Position numbers and translations under genes: made by a program | In this document: positions 40,349 through 50,203 of the stretch, in pieces | How the letters are laid out: each line of letters starts with the position of its first letter | How positions within the stretch are numbered: the stretch's first letter is position 1 | Notes under the pieces: generated by a model | What the model was told of the DNA's origin: nothing | Seen by the model: the letters and a program-made list of their open reading frames with translations, nothing else | The model's database searches: none | Source of the DNA: Enterobacteriaceae bacterium UBA2655 | GTDB lineage: Bacteria; Pseudomonadota; Gammaproteobacteria; Enterobacterales; Enterobacteriaceae | Assembly (NCBI GenBank): GCA_002359495.1 | Contig: DENB01000097.1 | Coordinates: 11,394 to 75,393, forward strand | Direction of reading: 5' to 3' | DNA length: 64,000 nt

Positions 40349-41085
40349 TATGCCGACGCTCCTTCGCTCGCCATCATGGCGCGCACTTTTTCCAGACAGG
40401 CGGGCGTATCCACGCCCGGTCCGGTCGGCTGCACTTCAAAAGCGCGAATGCCGATGCCCGCATTCATCAGGCGTAGCTGCTCAAGCGACTCCGCCTGCTC
40501 AGGCATCGCTTCTGGCAGCTGGCTGTAGTTTTGCAGCACATCGCGGCGGTAAGCGTAAATACCGACATGCTTCAGATAATGCGCTTTGTCAGCGTTACGC
40601 GGATAAGGGATCGGCGAGCGGCTGAAGTAGAGTGCGTCATGGCGCGTGTTCAATACCACTTTGACGCAGCTCGCTTCCAGCGCTTCTTCGGCAGAGATGG
40701 CATGGCACAGCGTCGCCACCGGCAACGCAGGATCGTCACGCATTCCCTGCACCAGATGCGCCACGTCCTGCGGACGGATCAGCGGCTCATCGCCTTGCAG
40801 ATTGATATAAATTTCCGCATCCACTTTCTGCATCACTTCAACCAGACGGTCGGTGCCCGATTCATGATCGGTACGGGTCATCACCACCTGGCCGCCAAAG
40901 CGCTTTACTGCGTCCTCAACGCGAGCGTCATCCGTCGCCACCCAAACTTCCGCCACGTCAGGCACCTGCAAGGCGCGTTCATAGACGTGCTGAATCATCG
41001 GTTTGCCGACGATATCCAGTAGCGGCTTGCCTGGCAGGCGCGACGAACCAAACCGCGCCGGGATCACAATCACTGCTTTGCTCAT
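40348..41085 (-). CDS. kpsU: KpsU, CMP-Kdo synthetase (capsule paralogue of KdsB)
   Basis: Activates Kdo with CTP for the capsule linker. The 245 residues contain the nucleotide-binding [15 protein letters not shown] near residue 8, N-L-Q-G-D-E-P-L-I near residue 95, H-V-G-I-Y-A-Y-R near residue 180 and E-Q-L-R-L-x-N near residue 210, all of the KdsB/KpsU family. The position between kpsD and kpsC makes it KpsU; the housekeeping kdsB should be elsewhere. Confidence 0.94.
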   Translation of the reverse strand: MSKAVIVIPARFGSSRLPGKPLLDIVGKPMIQHVYERALQVPDVAEVWVATDDARVEDAVKRFGGQVVMTRTDHESGTDRLVEVMQKVDAEIYINLQGDEPLIRPQDVAHLVQGMRDDPALPVATLCHAISAEEALEASCVKVVLNTRHDALYFSRSPIPYPRNADKAHYLKHVGIYAYRRDVLQNYSQLPEAMPEQAESLEQLRLMNAGIGIRAFEVQPTGPGVDTPACLEKVRAMMASEGASA

Positions 41086-41094
41086 TTTCCTTCC

Positions 41095-42771
41095 TTAGAT
41101 ATTCAGAATGACTTTCGCCGCGACCGCCAGCTGGTACAGGATGGTCGAGATGCCGCGCGTCACTTCAATATTCTTCGATTCAAACTTCGGCAGAACCATC
41201 AGCTCGTCGCCCGGATTCAGGGTATCGACATCTTCCGCATTTTCTGCAGCGCCGTTCTGGCGAATCACGATAATTTTGGCGTTACCCGACTTCTGCGACA
41301 GGCCGCCGCATTTCTCGATGTAATCGTCAACATCCAGCCCTTTCTCCCAGCTTACGGCGTTCGGGAACAACACTTCGCCATCCACCATCACCAGAGAGCT
41401 CTTCTCAGGAATATTGATGACGTCGCCATCTTCCAGCAGCACCGTGTCGAGATTTTTCTCGTTCAACACCACTTCGCCTTTCGGCACGACGGTGCGCGCT
41501 TTCGCGACGAAACGGCTGATAAGCTGCGCTTCCTGCATACGCAACGCGGCTTCTTCTTTAGTGGACGACTGCGCCGACAGCGACGCTTCCTCAAGTTTTT
41601 GCAGCGACAGATCCAGCATTTCTTTCTGGCGCACCGCTACCGACTGACGGTAAAGCTGAATCGCGTTCAGCTGCGACATACTGTTAGGACGGATCTGAGC
41701 AAGGACCGAACGCATGGTGGAGCCGTACGGCAACACAATCGCGTGCTCGCCTGAGTGAGCGCCCTCGACGCGTACCTGGATGGTGCCGGCATAGCGATCT
41801 GAGCTGATAACCAGCTTGTCGCCATCCTGCAGCATACGACCCGGCGCGGAGCGAAGCGGATAATATTCGCTGCGCTTTTGACTGCCCTGCTGACGAATAA
41901 TGGTCATGTGCGTCGCGCCGGGTTTCGGCCGCGCCCACTCCAGCGCTTCCGTTACCGGAATGCTGCTGTCGCGGAATTCGAAGTCATAGCTGTTGAACAC
42001 ATCCCCTTCAACGCTGAAGGTGTGCTGACGCGGCCCGACGACAATGGTGTCGCCGTCGGCGAACTGCGACAGGCCGAGTTTGCCGCTGAGCAGGAAGTCA
42101 TAGAGGTTGATGCTGCTGCGCACGCGGTTGCCGCGTTTCACCACGATATCAACGTAACTGCCGCGATCGGGATCGATGCCGCCCGCTTTAATCAGGTAGT
42201 TGAGCAGCGAATCGGATGTCACGCCGCCATACAGACCGGGATTGCGCACGTAGCCGGCGACAAACACCTTAACCGGCTGCGCCTGAAGCAATGAGGCGTA
42301 AACATTTACGTTAGCCTGATAGACCTGCTTCACCCGCGACGTAATCAGGGCATTCAGCTGGCCGTTGCTGACGCCGGCTACTTTCAGCGGCCCGACGTTA
42401 GGCAGGAAGATATTGCCTTGCGGATCGACAGTCAGCGAACCGTCAAAGGTAAAGGCGCCCCACAAGCGCACCTGAATGGTATCGCCCAGCCCTACCTGGT
42501 AGTTCGGGTTAAAGCCGATGGTTGCGCCGCTGTCGGCGCTGTTGCCGGTAAACAGCTGCGCGCCGAACATCCGGCTCATCACCATCGGCGCGGTCGGAGG
42601 AGGCGTATTATCAAACCCGTCGCCGCCGGATGTCGTGGTCGTCTGCTGACCGCTAAGGAACGACGGCAGCGGCGCCGCGCCGGTCAGATTGGGATCGGCG
42701 TTAATCTCTACGGCACCGGCTTGTGCGGCCTGCCATGCCGCAAGGAGTAACAGCGACTTCATTAATTTCAT
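41095..42771 (-). CDS. kpsD: KpsD, capsule outer-membrane/periplasmic export protein
   Basis: Polysaccharide export protein that with KpsE guides capsule through the periplasm and outer membrane. The 558 residues equal the E. coli length. A signal peptide (M-K-L-M-K-S then hydrophobic, A-A-Q-A | G-A-V-E near residue 18) is present, with no lipobox Cys, unlike Wza. The Poly_export domain begins Y-Q-V-G-L-G-D-T-I-Q-V-R-L-W-G near residue 92 and is followed by several SLBB-like repeats (V-x-V-x-G-x-V, such as K-V-F-V-A-G-Y-V and F-S-V-E-G-D-V-F). It is 9 bases upstream of kpsU. Confidence 0.95.
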   Translation of the reverse strand: MKLMKSLLLLAAWQAAQAGAVEINADPNLTGAAPLPSFLSGQQTTTTSGGDGFDNTPPPTAPMVMSRMFGAQLFTGNSADSGATIGFNPNYQVGLGDTIQVRLWGAFTFDGSLTVDPQGNIFLPNVGPLKVAGVSNGQLNALITSRVKQVYQANVNVYASLLQAQPVKVFVAGYVRNPGLYGGVTSDSLLNYLIKAGGIDPDRGSYVDIVVKRGNRVRSSINLYDFLLSGKLGLSQFADGDTIVVGPRQHTFSVEGDVFNSYDFEFRDSSIPVTEALEWARPKPGATHMTIIRQQGSQKRSEYYPLRSAPGRMLQDGDKLVISSDRYAGTIQVRVEGAHSGEHAIVLPYGSTMRSVLAQIRPNSMSQLNAIQLYRQSVAVRQKEMLDLSLQKLEEASLSAQSSTKEEAALRMQEAQLISRFVAKARTVVPKGEVVLNEKNLDTVLLEDGDVINIPEKSSLVMVDGEVLFPNAVSWEKGLDVDDYIEKCGGLSQKSGNAKIIVIRQNGAAENAEDVDTLNPGDELMVLPKFESKNIEVTRGISTILYQLAVAAKVILNI

Positions 42772-42796
42772 GGCTAACTCTTTAAACGTAAGACGA

Positions 42797-43948
42797 TTAA
42801 TCTTTGTGATCTTCTATCACGGCCAGCAGCAGTTTCAGGGTGCCGAACATCAGGACGCACACCAGCAACCAGCAGGCGATCAGATAAGGCGAATTTGGAT
42901 AGGTCGACTCTTGCGGCAGCTGCGGCGAACTGATAACCGATAATACTTTCAGCTTGCGCGCCGCTTCGACACGCGTCTTCTCAATGGAAGTAAGCGCTAA
43001 CTTATAGATGTCGGTATCAAAGGAGACTTTGGCTTTGATCTCTTCAAAATCCACTGCCATGCGGTTCAGCTTGTGACCTTCCGGCGCGGTGATTTTGCTT
43101 TTTTCATTTTCAATCTGCGCCTGCAGCGAAGCGATGGCGTTTTTCGCGCTGACTACCTGAGGCGCGTCGTCGCGCAGATAGGTGAGCAGATTGCGCAAAT
43201 CGGCTTCCATCTGGATCTTCTGCCCCATCAGGGTGTTTACCAGCGTACTCGCCGCCAGCGCCGACGCTTCTGGATCCAGCACGTTGTTGTTGTTCTGGTA
43301 AGCCAGCAGCTGCGCTTTGCTTTCATCCAGCGTGGCGCGCGCCTTTTGCATCTCATTCTCAGCGAAGGTGAGCTGATCGCGGGCGATACGGTGCGACAGT
43401 TCGTTAATAAACCGCTCTGACTCTTTTAGTACGGCCTGATTGAAACGCTGCGCGAATTCCGGCGTAAAACCCTGCGTCTGGATATCCAGCAGGCCGGTTT
43501 TATCGTCATAGGAGACCGCGATACGGCTGCGGTAATAGTCAAGAAAACGCTCGGCGGTAATATCGGTAGAGAGATGATTAAGGAAGTCCCAGCCGCTCTG
43601 ACTGAACGCCTGATGAAAATGAAGCTGTTTATCCAGCACGGCCAGCATATCCGGCGAGTTGATGTACTCCTTGAGATAGAGCGCATCTTCCGCAGAACTG
43701 GGGTTGCTCGCGCCCAACAGCAGGCCGACGTTAAGGCTGCTGCCATCGATATCGCTGGAACGCTTAATGGCAACTTTCGATTCGCTCATGTAGCGCGGCT
43801 CGCTGAAGATCACCAGATAAATCAGCAGCAGCGCCATAGGCAACAGAATAATTATTTTACCCAGGTTTTGTTGCACCTTTGCCAGGGAAAAGAACGACAA
43901 ATGTTTGCGCATCCCCGATGCACCGGACTTCACATTCTCAATAAACAT
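42797..43948 (-). CDS. kpsE: KpsE, capsule export inner-membrane/periplasmic adaptor
   Basis: PCP/Wzz-like protein linking KpsMT to KpsD. The 383 residues have two membrane segments (about residues 32-49 and 352-375) bracketing a periplasmic domain. That domain has coiled-coil-prone helices between about residues 170 and 320 (S-E-R-F-I-N-E-L-S-H-R-I-A-R-D, then Gln/Glu/Lys-rich heptads). The C-terminal S-S-P-Q-L-P-Q-E-S-x-Y-P-x-x-P-Y motif before the last membrane helix is conserved in the family. It lies between kpsF and kpsD, 25 bases before the latter. Confidence 0.95.
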   Translation of the reverse strand: MFIENVKSGASGMRKHLSFFSLAKVQQNLGKIIILLPMALLLIYLVIFSEPRYMSESKVAIKRSSDIDGSSLNVGLLLGASNPSSAEDALYLKEYINSPDMLAVLDKQLHFHQAFSQSGWDFLNHLSTDITAERFLDYYRSRIAVSYDDKTGLLDIQTQGFTPEFAQRFNQAVLKESERFINELSHRIARDQLTFAENEMQKARATLDESKAQLLAYQNNNNVLDPEASALAASTLVNTLMGQKIQMEADLRNLLTYLRDDAPQVVSAKNAIASLQAQIENEKSKITAPEGHKLNRMAVDFEEIKAKVSFDTDIYKLALTSIEKTRVEAARKLKVLSVISSPQLPQESTYPNSPYLIACWLLVCVLMFGTLKLLLAVIEDHKD

Positions 43949-44038
43949 CAGCTTTCATCATTTATATTGGGTGCTCCCGCGCCGATATGCTCAGGTAGAA
44001 AAGTTCTACTCCGGGGCGCTGCGCGGGTTATCAGGCGA

Positions 44039-45022
44039 TTAGTCGAAAATTCGTACCAGTCCGGTGACTTTATTCTCTTTATTGGTAATCAATAGCGAAG
44101 ATACGCGGTGTTTTTGCATCTTTTCTTCCGCTTCGATAATCATCGTCTCTTCAGGCAACGTCATTGGCTCTCGCGTCATCATCTGTGCCGCAGTGGCGGA
44201 GGCCAACGCATCGCTCCTTTCCATGAAACGACGTAAATCGCCGTCCGTAATCATGCCTGCAAGGTTGCCCGCCTCGTCCTGTACGACCACCATGCCCTGG
44301 CAGCCGCTGGTGATACGTGCAATGACCGTTTTGAACGGCGCGTCAATGGCGACAGAGGGCACATCGCGCTGCATAACGTCCGACACGCGCGTGAGCAGAC
44401 GACGTCCCAGCGAACCGCCCGGGTGATAACGGGCGAAATCGTCCGGCATAAACTGACGAACGCGCATTAAGGCAACAGCCAATGCGTCTCCTATCGCCAT
44501 TGTCAGAGTGGTGGATGTGGTTGGCGCGAGGTTATTAGGACAGCTTTCATTGGCCATATTCAACGCCAGCACGGCATCAGCATGCCTGGCCAACGTGGAG
44601 TGAATATTATTCGTAATGGCAATAATGCGGTTGCCGAAATCCTTGAGAGAGGGAACCAGCTTAAGAACTTCGTCCGTTTCACCGCTGGCTGAAATCAGAA
44701 TGAGCAGATCGTAGGGAGTGATCATTCCCAAATCGCCGTGAAAAGCCTCCGCCGGATGAATAAAAAAGCTGGGAGTTCCGGTAGAGGCCAGCGTTGCCGA
44801 GATCTTCCGACCGACGTGGCCCGATTTTCCCATGCCTGAAACGATGACATGACCTTTGCAGGTCATTATCATCTTTAATGCCTGAATATACTGGACATCA
44901 TCCAGTCGCATCGCCAGATTCTGCAATGCCGAACCTTGTTCAGTCAGCGTTTGCTGTACCGATGCGATAAATGCAGAATTTGCGGATTCATCAACAATTT
45001 TTTTATTGGGCGTTTCAGACAT
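44039..45022 (-). CDS. kpsF: KpsF, arabinose-5-phosphate isomerase
   Basis: Converts ribulose 5-phosphate to arabinose 5-phosphate, the entry step to Kdo, giving the capsule pathway its own supply. The 327 residues show an N-terminal SIS domain (V-S-G-M-G-K-S-G-H-V-G-R-K-I near residue 62, I-S-A-S-G-E-T-D-E near residue 110). The linker H-P-G-G-S-L-G-R-R-L near residue 205 leads into two CBS domains (about 215-265 and 275-327, with M-I-T-D-G-D-L-R-R). It is the first gene of kpsFEDUCS. No JUMPstart was found upstream, as in E. coli region 1. Confidence 0.95.
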   Translation of the reverse strand: MSETPNKKIVDESANSAFIASVQQTLTEQGSALQNLAMRLDDVQYIQALKMIMTCKGHVIVSGMGKSGHVGRKISATLASTGTPSFFIHPAEAFHGDLGMITPYDLLILISASGETDEVLKLVPSLKDFGNRIIAITNNIHSTLARHADAVLALNMANESCPNNLAPTTSTTLTMAIGDALAVALMRVRQFMPDDFARYHPGGSLGRRLLTRVSDVMQRDVPSVAIDAPFKTVIARITSGCQGMVVVQDEAGNLAGMITDGDLRRFMERSDALASATAAQMMTREPMTLPEETMIIEAEEKMQKHRVSSLLITNKENKVTGLVRIFD

Positions 45023-45748
45023 TTTTTACTGGTTTCATGAGCGCGGTTGTCATGGCCGCTTGCGCACTCGGCGGCCAACAATCTTAAGATTGATTTATAG
45101 AATCGTTTCCTTTTTATGCGCTTTTTCAGACTGACCACGCTTTTTATCCTGCCAAAAACAGGCAATAAAAAGCCGTCCCGGCAAAGACAGGAAATTTTTG
45201 AGCTGAGCCAGATTGCGTATCGTTTGTGTAAGAAACCCCGACAAACGAAAGGAAGTTAATGCAGCCTTTATTTAACACAGCGTAAGAATTGGCACAAGAA
45301 ATATAAGATTTTTCTTAGCTATTTATTAGCTGACATCAAAAATTCATGCCAGAACAAAGGGATTACGTAACATAACCCGGGTTTAAATAATATTAAATTC
45401 AGTAGGTTATTAAATCACATAAGCCTGAAATTAAGGATTCGCTGGTAGAAGAATATTTGGTCAGATAACCATCACTTTTCATTTGCATTGAAATAGCATG
45501 TAACACCGGATTAACAAAAGAGAAGCGGCAGGTCAGCAGTGCGCCAGATTCTTTCACAGAGACGGCAACCACTATAAGAGCGGATGTGACTTAATTGAAA
45601 TTGATGTATTACTAGAAGACAGGCAGGAGCCAAAGAATAATACTTACTTATGATTCTTTAACGGTGACATATTCAGATTGAAAGGAGAGCAGACTGGCGC
45701 GGATGTCAGCAAACGACAGCTCCAGGAACGCGATCGCCATGGCCTGGC
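45023..45748. other. AT-rich non-coding region upstream of kpsF
   Basis: Over 700 bases with no convincing gene; it must hold the kps region 1 promoter(s). A weak 30-codon frame on the minus strand (ATG 45740, stop 45648) follows the small membrane gene, but its ribosome-binding sequence is poorly spaced. No ops sequence, tRNA, attachment-like repeat or transposon remnant is seen. Confidence 0.6.
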
Positions 45749-45850
45749 TCAATAATCGTCTTCAATATCTTTGGCTGCAGATTTAACGATACAGAAAGCC
45801 AATCCTGCCAGAACGAGAAGCAATCCGATTAACGCCGTGGCATAACCCAT
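45749..45850 (-). CDS. small single-pass membrane protein (33 aa), unrecognised
   Basis: ATG at 45850 is preceded at 6 bases by the strong ribosome-binding sequence GGAGG, which is why this short frame is credited. The 33 residues are M-G-Y-A-T followed by a hydrophobic segment (about residues 6-22, Leu/Gly/Ala/Ile-rich with one Cys) and a charged tail K-S-A-A-K-D-I-E-D-D-Y. This is the typical layout of an enterobacterial small membrane protein with a cytoplasmic acidic end. It lies between kpsF and speA on the same strand as both. It could belong to the capsule region, the spe region, or neither. I do not recognise a family. Confidence 0.6.
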   Translation of the reverse strand: MGYATALIGLLLVLAGLAFCIVKSAAKDIEDDY

Positions 45851-46136
45851 AACTTACCTCCCCGGTTTGCAGCGCTCAGAAGCAGGCTGCTTGTACGCTC
45901 AGAGAACTCCCCAGCGATAATAAAGCGATAATGTGACCGTTTTTCTATCGGCCAAGTATAACCGTTGGCAGAGTGACGTTTCATGACGGAGGCTTTAAGA
46001 CGCTAAAATAAGATTATTCCCTTTCCGATAAGCGCAGCCCTGCTGGCAACGCGCGCTTCCCTGTACTGCGGAACGGCAATACAGAAAACGAATGACTATT
46101 GTAGGGGTTGATACTGGGCTCAGTGGCGCTGGCGTT
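45851..46136. other. non-coding stretch between the small membrane gene and the speA terminator
   Basis: About 290 bases without a gene. It should contain the promoter of the 33-residue membrane gene on the minus strand. A TATTAT-like -10 at about 45920 is possible, but no matching -35 is convincing. Confidence 0.5.
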
Positions 46137-46171
46137 AAAAAAACAGGGAACGCTACGCGCGTTCCCTGTTT
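46137..46171 (-). terminator. terminator downstream of speA
   Basis: Perfect 12-base stem AAACAGGGAACG (46141-46152) / CGTTCCCTGTTT (46160-46171) with a CTACGCG loop, 8 bases past the speA stop, followed on the minus strand by seven T. speA transcription therefore ends before the capsule locus. Confidence 0.92.
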
Positions 46172-46179
46172 CTCAGCCG

Positions 46180-48156
46180 TTATTCATCTTCCAGATAGGT
46201 ATAGCCATAAAGCCCGCTTTCAAACTCGGCGAGGAACTGCGCGCGCAGCTCTTCATCAATATCGGTCTCTTTAACCTGATTGCGAAACAGCGTCATCAGT
46301 TCATCAGGGTTCAGCTGAACATATTGCAGCATATCTGCCACGGTATCGCCTTCATCCGACAGCTGAAGATCGATTCTGCCGTCCGGGCGCGCATAGACAT
46401 CCACCGCTTCGGTATCGCCGAACAGGTTATGCATATTGCCGAGAATCTCCTGATAGGCGCCGACCATAAAGAAACCGAGCATCGGCGGATTATCGACATC
46501 GTACTCCGGCATCGGCATCGTGGTGGCGATGCCGTCGCCGTCCACATAGTGATCGATAGTGCCGTCGGAGTCGCAGGTAATATCCAGCAGCACGGCGCGG
46601 CGCTTCGGCGTCTTATTCAAGCCTTCCAGCGGCAGAACCGGGAAGAGCTGATCGATCCCCCAGGCGTCCGGCATCGACTGGAACAGCGAAAAGTTGACGT
46701 AAATCTTATCCGCCATACGCTCCTGCAATTCGTCGATAATCGGACGGTGCGCGCGATTGCTGGGATCAAGATGTTGCTGAATATAGTGGCAGATGCTCAG
46801 GTAAAGCTGTTCGGCCCAGGAACGCTGTTTAAGATCATAAGTGCCGGAGGAGTAGCCCATATGGATATCGGAGAGATCCATCTGGCTATCGTGCAGCCAT
46901 TCGCGCAGCGAACGGCGGTTGCCCGGCTCGTGCATCTCCTGCCAGGTGTCCCACAGGCTGAGGATCGGACGCGGCGCGTCGGCTTCCGGCGCTTCCGGCG
47001 TGCTGAACTCGTTGCGCTCGACGCCGATGATGTTGGAAACCAGTACCGTATGGTGCGCGGTGACGGCGCGACCTGACTCGGTAATCACCGTCGGGTGCTC
47101 CAGCCCATGCTCGTCGCAGGCGGCACCGATCGCCCAGATCACGTTGTTGGCATATTCGTTCAGACCGTAGTTTACCGAACAGTCGGACTGGGAACGCGTC
47201 CCTTCATAGTCCACGCCGAGACCGCCGCCGACGTCAAAGCATTTGATGTTGACGCCGAGCTTGGCAAGCTCGACGAAAAAGCGCGCCGACTCGCGTACGC
47301 CGGTGGCGATATCGCGAATGTTCGCCAGCTGCGAGCCAAGGTGGAAGTGCAGCAGTTGCAGGCTGTCGAGACGGTCGGCGTTGCGCATAATCTCCACCAG
47401 CTGCAGAACCTGGGTCGCTGAAAGACCGAACTTCGACTTTTCGCCGCCGCTGGACTGCCATTTACCCGAGCCTTGCGAAGCCAGACGCGCGCGAATGCCG
47501 AGACGCGGCGTCACGTTCAGACGCTCCGCCTCTTCCAGCACCATGCGCACTTCGGTCATCTTCTCGATCACCAGATAAACTTTATGGCCGAGTTTCTCGC
47601 CGATCAGCGCCAGGCGAATATATTCACGGTCTTTATAGCCGTTGCACACGATCACCGAACGCGTCTGGCCAGCATGCGCCAGCACCGCCATCAGCTCCGC
47701 TTTGGAACCCGCTTCCAGGCCGAGCGGTTCGCCGGAGTGGATCAGCGATTCGATGACGCGTTTATGCTGGTTTACCTTGATCGGGTAAACAAGGAAGTAA
47801 TTACCTTTGTAGCCGTAGGACTCACGGGCGCGCTTAAAGGCCGCGTTGATAGAGCGCAGACGATGCTGCAAAATCTGTGGGAAGCAGAACAGCGCCGGAA
47901 GACGCTGTCCGTCCGCTTCGCGCTCTTTCACCAGCTTCGCCAGATCGACGCGAACTTCCGGCATGTCGGGGTCCGGGCAGACGCTGATATGCCCCAGTTC
48001 GTTCACGTCGTAGTAGTTATTGCCCCACCAGGCAATATTGTATGTACGCAGCATATTGCTGGCGTCCTGATCGTTCATGGCTACCTCCTGCATGGAGCGG
48101 AGCACACCCAGTTCGCCTGCTGACGAACCCTTGATATTCTTCATGTCGTCAGACAT
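46180..48156 (-). CDS. speA: biosynthetic arginine decarboxylase
   Basis: PLP enzyme converting arginine to agmatine, the substrate of SpeB. The start at 48156 (M-S-D-D-M) has GAGGT at 5 bases and gives 658 residues, as in E. coli. The PLP lysine is in Y-P-I-K-V-N-Q near residue 127, the phosphate-binding loop in [10 protein letters not shown] near residue 338, and the active-site Cys in D-I-T-C-D-S-D-G-T near residue 524. The C-terminus is G-Y-T-Y-L-E-D-E. It normally precedes speB directly; here 16 kb of capsule DNA separates them. Confidence 0.97.
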   Translation of the reverse strand: MSDDMKNIKGSSAGELGVLRSMQEVAMNDQDASNMLRTYNIAWWGNNYYDVNELGHISVCPDPDMPEVRVDLAKLVKEREADGQRLPALFCFPQILQHRLRSINAAFKRARESYGYKGNYFLVYPIKVNQHKRVIESLIHSGEPLGLEAGSKAELMAVLAHAGQTRSVIVCNGYKDREYIRLALIGEKLGHKVYLVIEKMTEVRMVLEEAERLNVTPRLGIRARLASQGSGKWQSSGGEKSKFGLSATQVLQLVEIMRNADRLDSLQLLHFHLGSQLANIRDIATGVRESARFFVELAKLGVNIKCFDVGGGLGVDYEGTRSQSDCSVNYGLNEYANNVIWAIGAACDEHGLEHPTVITESGRAVTAHHTVLVSNIIGVERNEFSTPEAPEADAPRPILSLWDTWQEMHEPGNRRSLREWLHDSQMDLSDIHMGYSSGTYDLKQRSWAEQLYLSICHYIQQHLDPSNRAHRPIIDELQERMADKIYVNFSLFQSMPDAWGIDQLFPVLPLEGLNKTPKRRAVLLDITCDSDGTIDHYVDGDGIATTMPMPEYDVDNPPMLGFFMVGAYQEILGNMHNLFGDTEAVDVYARPDGRIDLQLSDEGDTVADMLQYVQLNPDELMTLFRNQVKETDIDEELRAQFLAEFESGLYGYTYLEDE

Positions 48157-48402
48157 CGCGAACCTCAATTTTCCGTTGAAATAAAAAACAGTTTTCTGAT
48201 TTAGCCGCAGAGAAACTGAAAAAGAATTTTCTCGCTCTTCCCGCCGCCAACATCAATCGTGGTGCCTCCGCCTGAGCGGTTATTGCAAAGCTATAAGTGT
48301 AAAACACCTGACCGGACTCCGCTTCACGGAACAAAAATAGCCTGGACTTTCCCCCCGGCAAAAAGCAGGCGAAAATCCGCGTAGACAGAATGGTTGGGAA
48401 GA

Positions 48403-48540
48403 TTAACCGGCGCTCGTGTCGGGATAATTACCGCAACGAAGATAACGTTGGCAAAGAGCAGGAACGGGCGAGAAGAGAGAAAGGATTGCCAGCGCGCCTG
48501 AACGGCGCAGAGAAGCGAAATCAGTGAAAAGTGAGTTCAT
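48403..48540 (-). CDS. possible small leader peptide upstream of speA (45 aa)
   Basis: ATG at 48540, stop at 48403, 45 residues, same strand as speA and ending 247 bases before it. A GGAGGTGATC sequence, an unusually complete anti-16S match, lies 5-15 bases upstream. The peptide has a hydrophobic middle (A-L-A-I-L-S-L-F-S-P-V-P-A-L) and resembles no family I know. E. coli has a different small gene (yqgB, 43 aa) in the same place before speA, so a rapidly diverged equivalent is possible. It may simply be a translated leader. Confidence 0.4.
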   Translation of the reverse strand: MNSLFTDFASLRRSGALAILSLFSPVPALCQRYLRCGNYPDTSAG

Positions 48541-48557
48541 GACTCTGATCACCTCCA

Positions 48558-48576
48558 CATATGCCGTCGGCATATG
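48558..48576. repeat. near-perfect palindrome before the speA leader ORF
   Basis: CATATGCCG-T-CGGCATATG, two 9-base arms around one T. It directly abuts the Shine-Dalgarno sequence of the 45-residue frame. It could be an operator or an mRNA hairpin hiding that site. Confidence 0.55.
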
Positions 48577-48808
48577 AATAGATCACTTGGGTGAAAGCCA
48601 GATAAACAGCTCATCTGACGGGCGCAACGCGCGACGGCGTTATCCTTTGCGGCGCAACACAGCCGCGGCGTTTTATACTCCCTGCCCGGATAAATTGCAA
48701 AAATTTCCTGACGTGCGCCGGTGTCAGGAAAAATTTCCGCCGCTGCGTTGATGTAAAATGCGGAAACAGAAAAAGCACTGGCAATTCGCTCACTGTGTAA
48801 CCTAAAAT
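48577..48808. other. non-coding part of the speA-metK divergent region
   Basis: About 230 bases with no credible gene, holding the speA promoter on the minus strand. Short inverted frames here lack ribosome-binding sites. No riboswitch-like structure was recognised. Confidence 0.5.
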
Positions 48809-48848
48809 AGCCGTCCAGATGGTTTTCCATCTAAACTGGTTAACATCC
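48809..48848 (+). promoter_or_regulatory. probable tandem MetJ boxes upstream of metK
   Basis: Five consecutive 8-base units (AGCCGTCC, AGATGGTT, TTCCATCT, AAACTGGT, TAACATCC) each resemble the met box AGACGTCT to varying degree; the first is best (6 of 8). They lie 135-175 bases before the metK ATG. metK is MetJ-repressed in E. coli through a similar array. Confidence 0.5.
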
Positions 48849-48982
48849 AGGCTGCGTCAGCCTTTACGTGCTCGCACACTTTTTTACTGCTCGCGGCTTT
48901 GCCTGAAGGGGTGTGGGAACAGGCTTGCCTCTCCTGCGCCATGCAGTCGAATTCAAACCATTTCAGTAAGGTAAAGAACAGA

Positions 48983-50134
48983 ATGGCTAAACACCTTTTT
49001 ACTTCTGAGTCCGTATCGGAAGGACATCCTGATAAAATCGCAGACCAAATCTCTGACGCGGTACTGGACGCCATCCTTGAACAGGATCCGAAAGCGCGCG
49101 TGGCCTGCGAAACTTACGTTAAAACCGGTATGGTGCTGGTCGGCGGCGAAATCACCACCAGCGCATGGGTCGATATTGAAGAGATTACCCGCAATACCGT
49201 ACGTGACATCGGCTATGTTCATTCCGATATGGGCTTTGATGCCAACTCCTGCGCAGTATTAAGCGCCATCGGCAAGCAATCCCCCGACATCAACCAGGGC
49301 GTCGACCGCACCGATCCGCTGGAGCAGGGCGCAGGCGACCAGGGCTTGATGTTCGGTTACGCCACCAACGAAACCGACGTGCTGATGCCGGCGCCGGTGA
49401 CCTATGCGCACCGCCTGGTGCAGCGCCAGTCCGAAGTGCGTAAAAACGGCACCCTGCCGTGGCTGCGCCCGGATGCGAAGAGCCAGGTTACCTTCCAGTA
49501 CGACGACGGCAAAATCGTCGGCATCGACGCCGTCGTACTGTCGACCCAGCACGCGGAAGAGATCGCTCAGAAAGATCTGCAGGAAGCGGTGATGGAAACC
49601 ATCATCAAGCCGGTCCTGCCGACCGAGTGGCTGAACAGCAACACCAAATACTTCATCAACCCGACCGGCCGTTTCGTTATCGGCGGCCCGATGGGCGACT
49701 GCGGCCTGACCGGTCGTAAAATCATCGTGGATACCTACGGCGGCATGGCCCGTCACGGCGGCGGCGCGTTCTCCGGTAAAGATCCCTCTAAAGTTGACCG
49801 CTCTGCCGCATACGCCGCGCGTTACGTGGCGAAAAACATCGTGGCGGCCGGTCTGGCCGATCGCTGCGAGATTCAGGTCTCCTACGCTATCGGCGTGGCG
49901 GAGCCGACTTCCATCATGGTGGAAACCTTCGGCACCGAGAAGATCGCCACCGAGCAGCTAACGCTGCTGGTTCGCGAGTTCTTCGACCTGCGTCCTTACG
50001 GTCTGATCCAGATGCTGGATCTGCTGCAGCCGATCTACCGTGAGACAGCTGCTTACGGTCACTTCGGCCGCGAGCATTTCCCGTGGGAAAAAACCGACAA
50101 AGCCGAGCAGCTGCGCGACGCGGCCGGCCTGTAA
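48983..50134 (+). CDS. metK: S-adenosylmethionine synthetase
   Basis: Makes S-adenosylmethionine from methionine and ATP. The start at 48983 ([12 protein letters not shown]) gives 383 residues; a 28-codon extension was rejected. Motifs are G-H-P-D-K near residue 14, the signature G-A-G-D-Q-G near residue 116, the Gly-rich loop [16 protein letters not shown] near residue 258, and R-Y-V-A-K-N near residue 283. SAM also feeds polyamine synthesis by way of decarboxylation, so the spe neighbourhood is metabolically related. It is divergent from speA and monocistronic. Confidence 0.97.
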   Translation: MAKHLFTSESVSEGHPDKIADQISDAVLDAILEQDPKARVACETYVKTGMVLVGGEITTSAWVDIEEITRNTVRDIGYVHSDMGFDANSCAVLSAIGKQSPDINQGVDRTDPLEQGAGDQGLMFGYATNETDVLMPAPVTYAHRLVQRQSEVRKNGTLPWLRPDAKSQVTFQYDDGKIVGIDAVVLSTQHAEEIAQKDLQEAVMETIIKPVLPTEWLNSNTKYFINPTGRFVIGGPMGDCGLTGRKIIVDTYGGMARHGGGAFSGKDPSKVDRSAAYAARYVAKNIVAAGLADRCEIQVSYAIGVAEPTSIMVETFGTEKIATEQLTLLVREFFDLRPYGLIQMLDLLQPIYRETAAYGHFGREHFPWEKTDKAEQLRDAAGL

Positions 50135-50203
50135 TCGCCTTCTCGTTCTCCGGCTGGGCACAGTTCAGCGGAGAAGGCGAAGCGGACAACACGTCCCGAC
50201 GTT

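Noticed and set aside
40348..41085. Calling this gene the housekeeping kdsB
   Set aside because: The family is the same, but it lies inside the kpsD-kpsC arrangement, so the capsule paralogue kpsU is the better name.
44944..45165. 73-codon frame overlapping the start of kpsF
   Set aside because: Out of frame with kpsF, very basic and with no ribosome-binding site; more likely leader sequence.
30174..46179. Mobile element carrying the capsule locus
   Set aside because: No integrase, transposase, tRNA target or flanking repeat was found on reading the borders, so an island boundary cannot be defined.
48439..48454. PurR-like sequence upstream of speA
   Set aside because: The centre AACGTT fits, but only about 11 of 15 defined positions match and it lies inside the possible leader frame. 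speA is PurR-regulated in E. coli, so it stays a weak possibility only.
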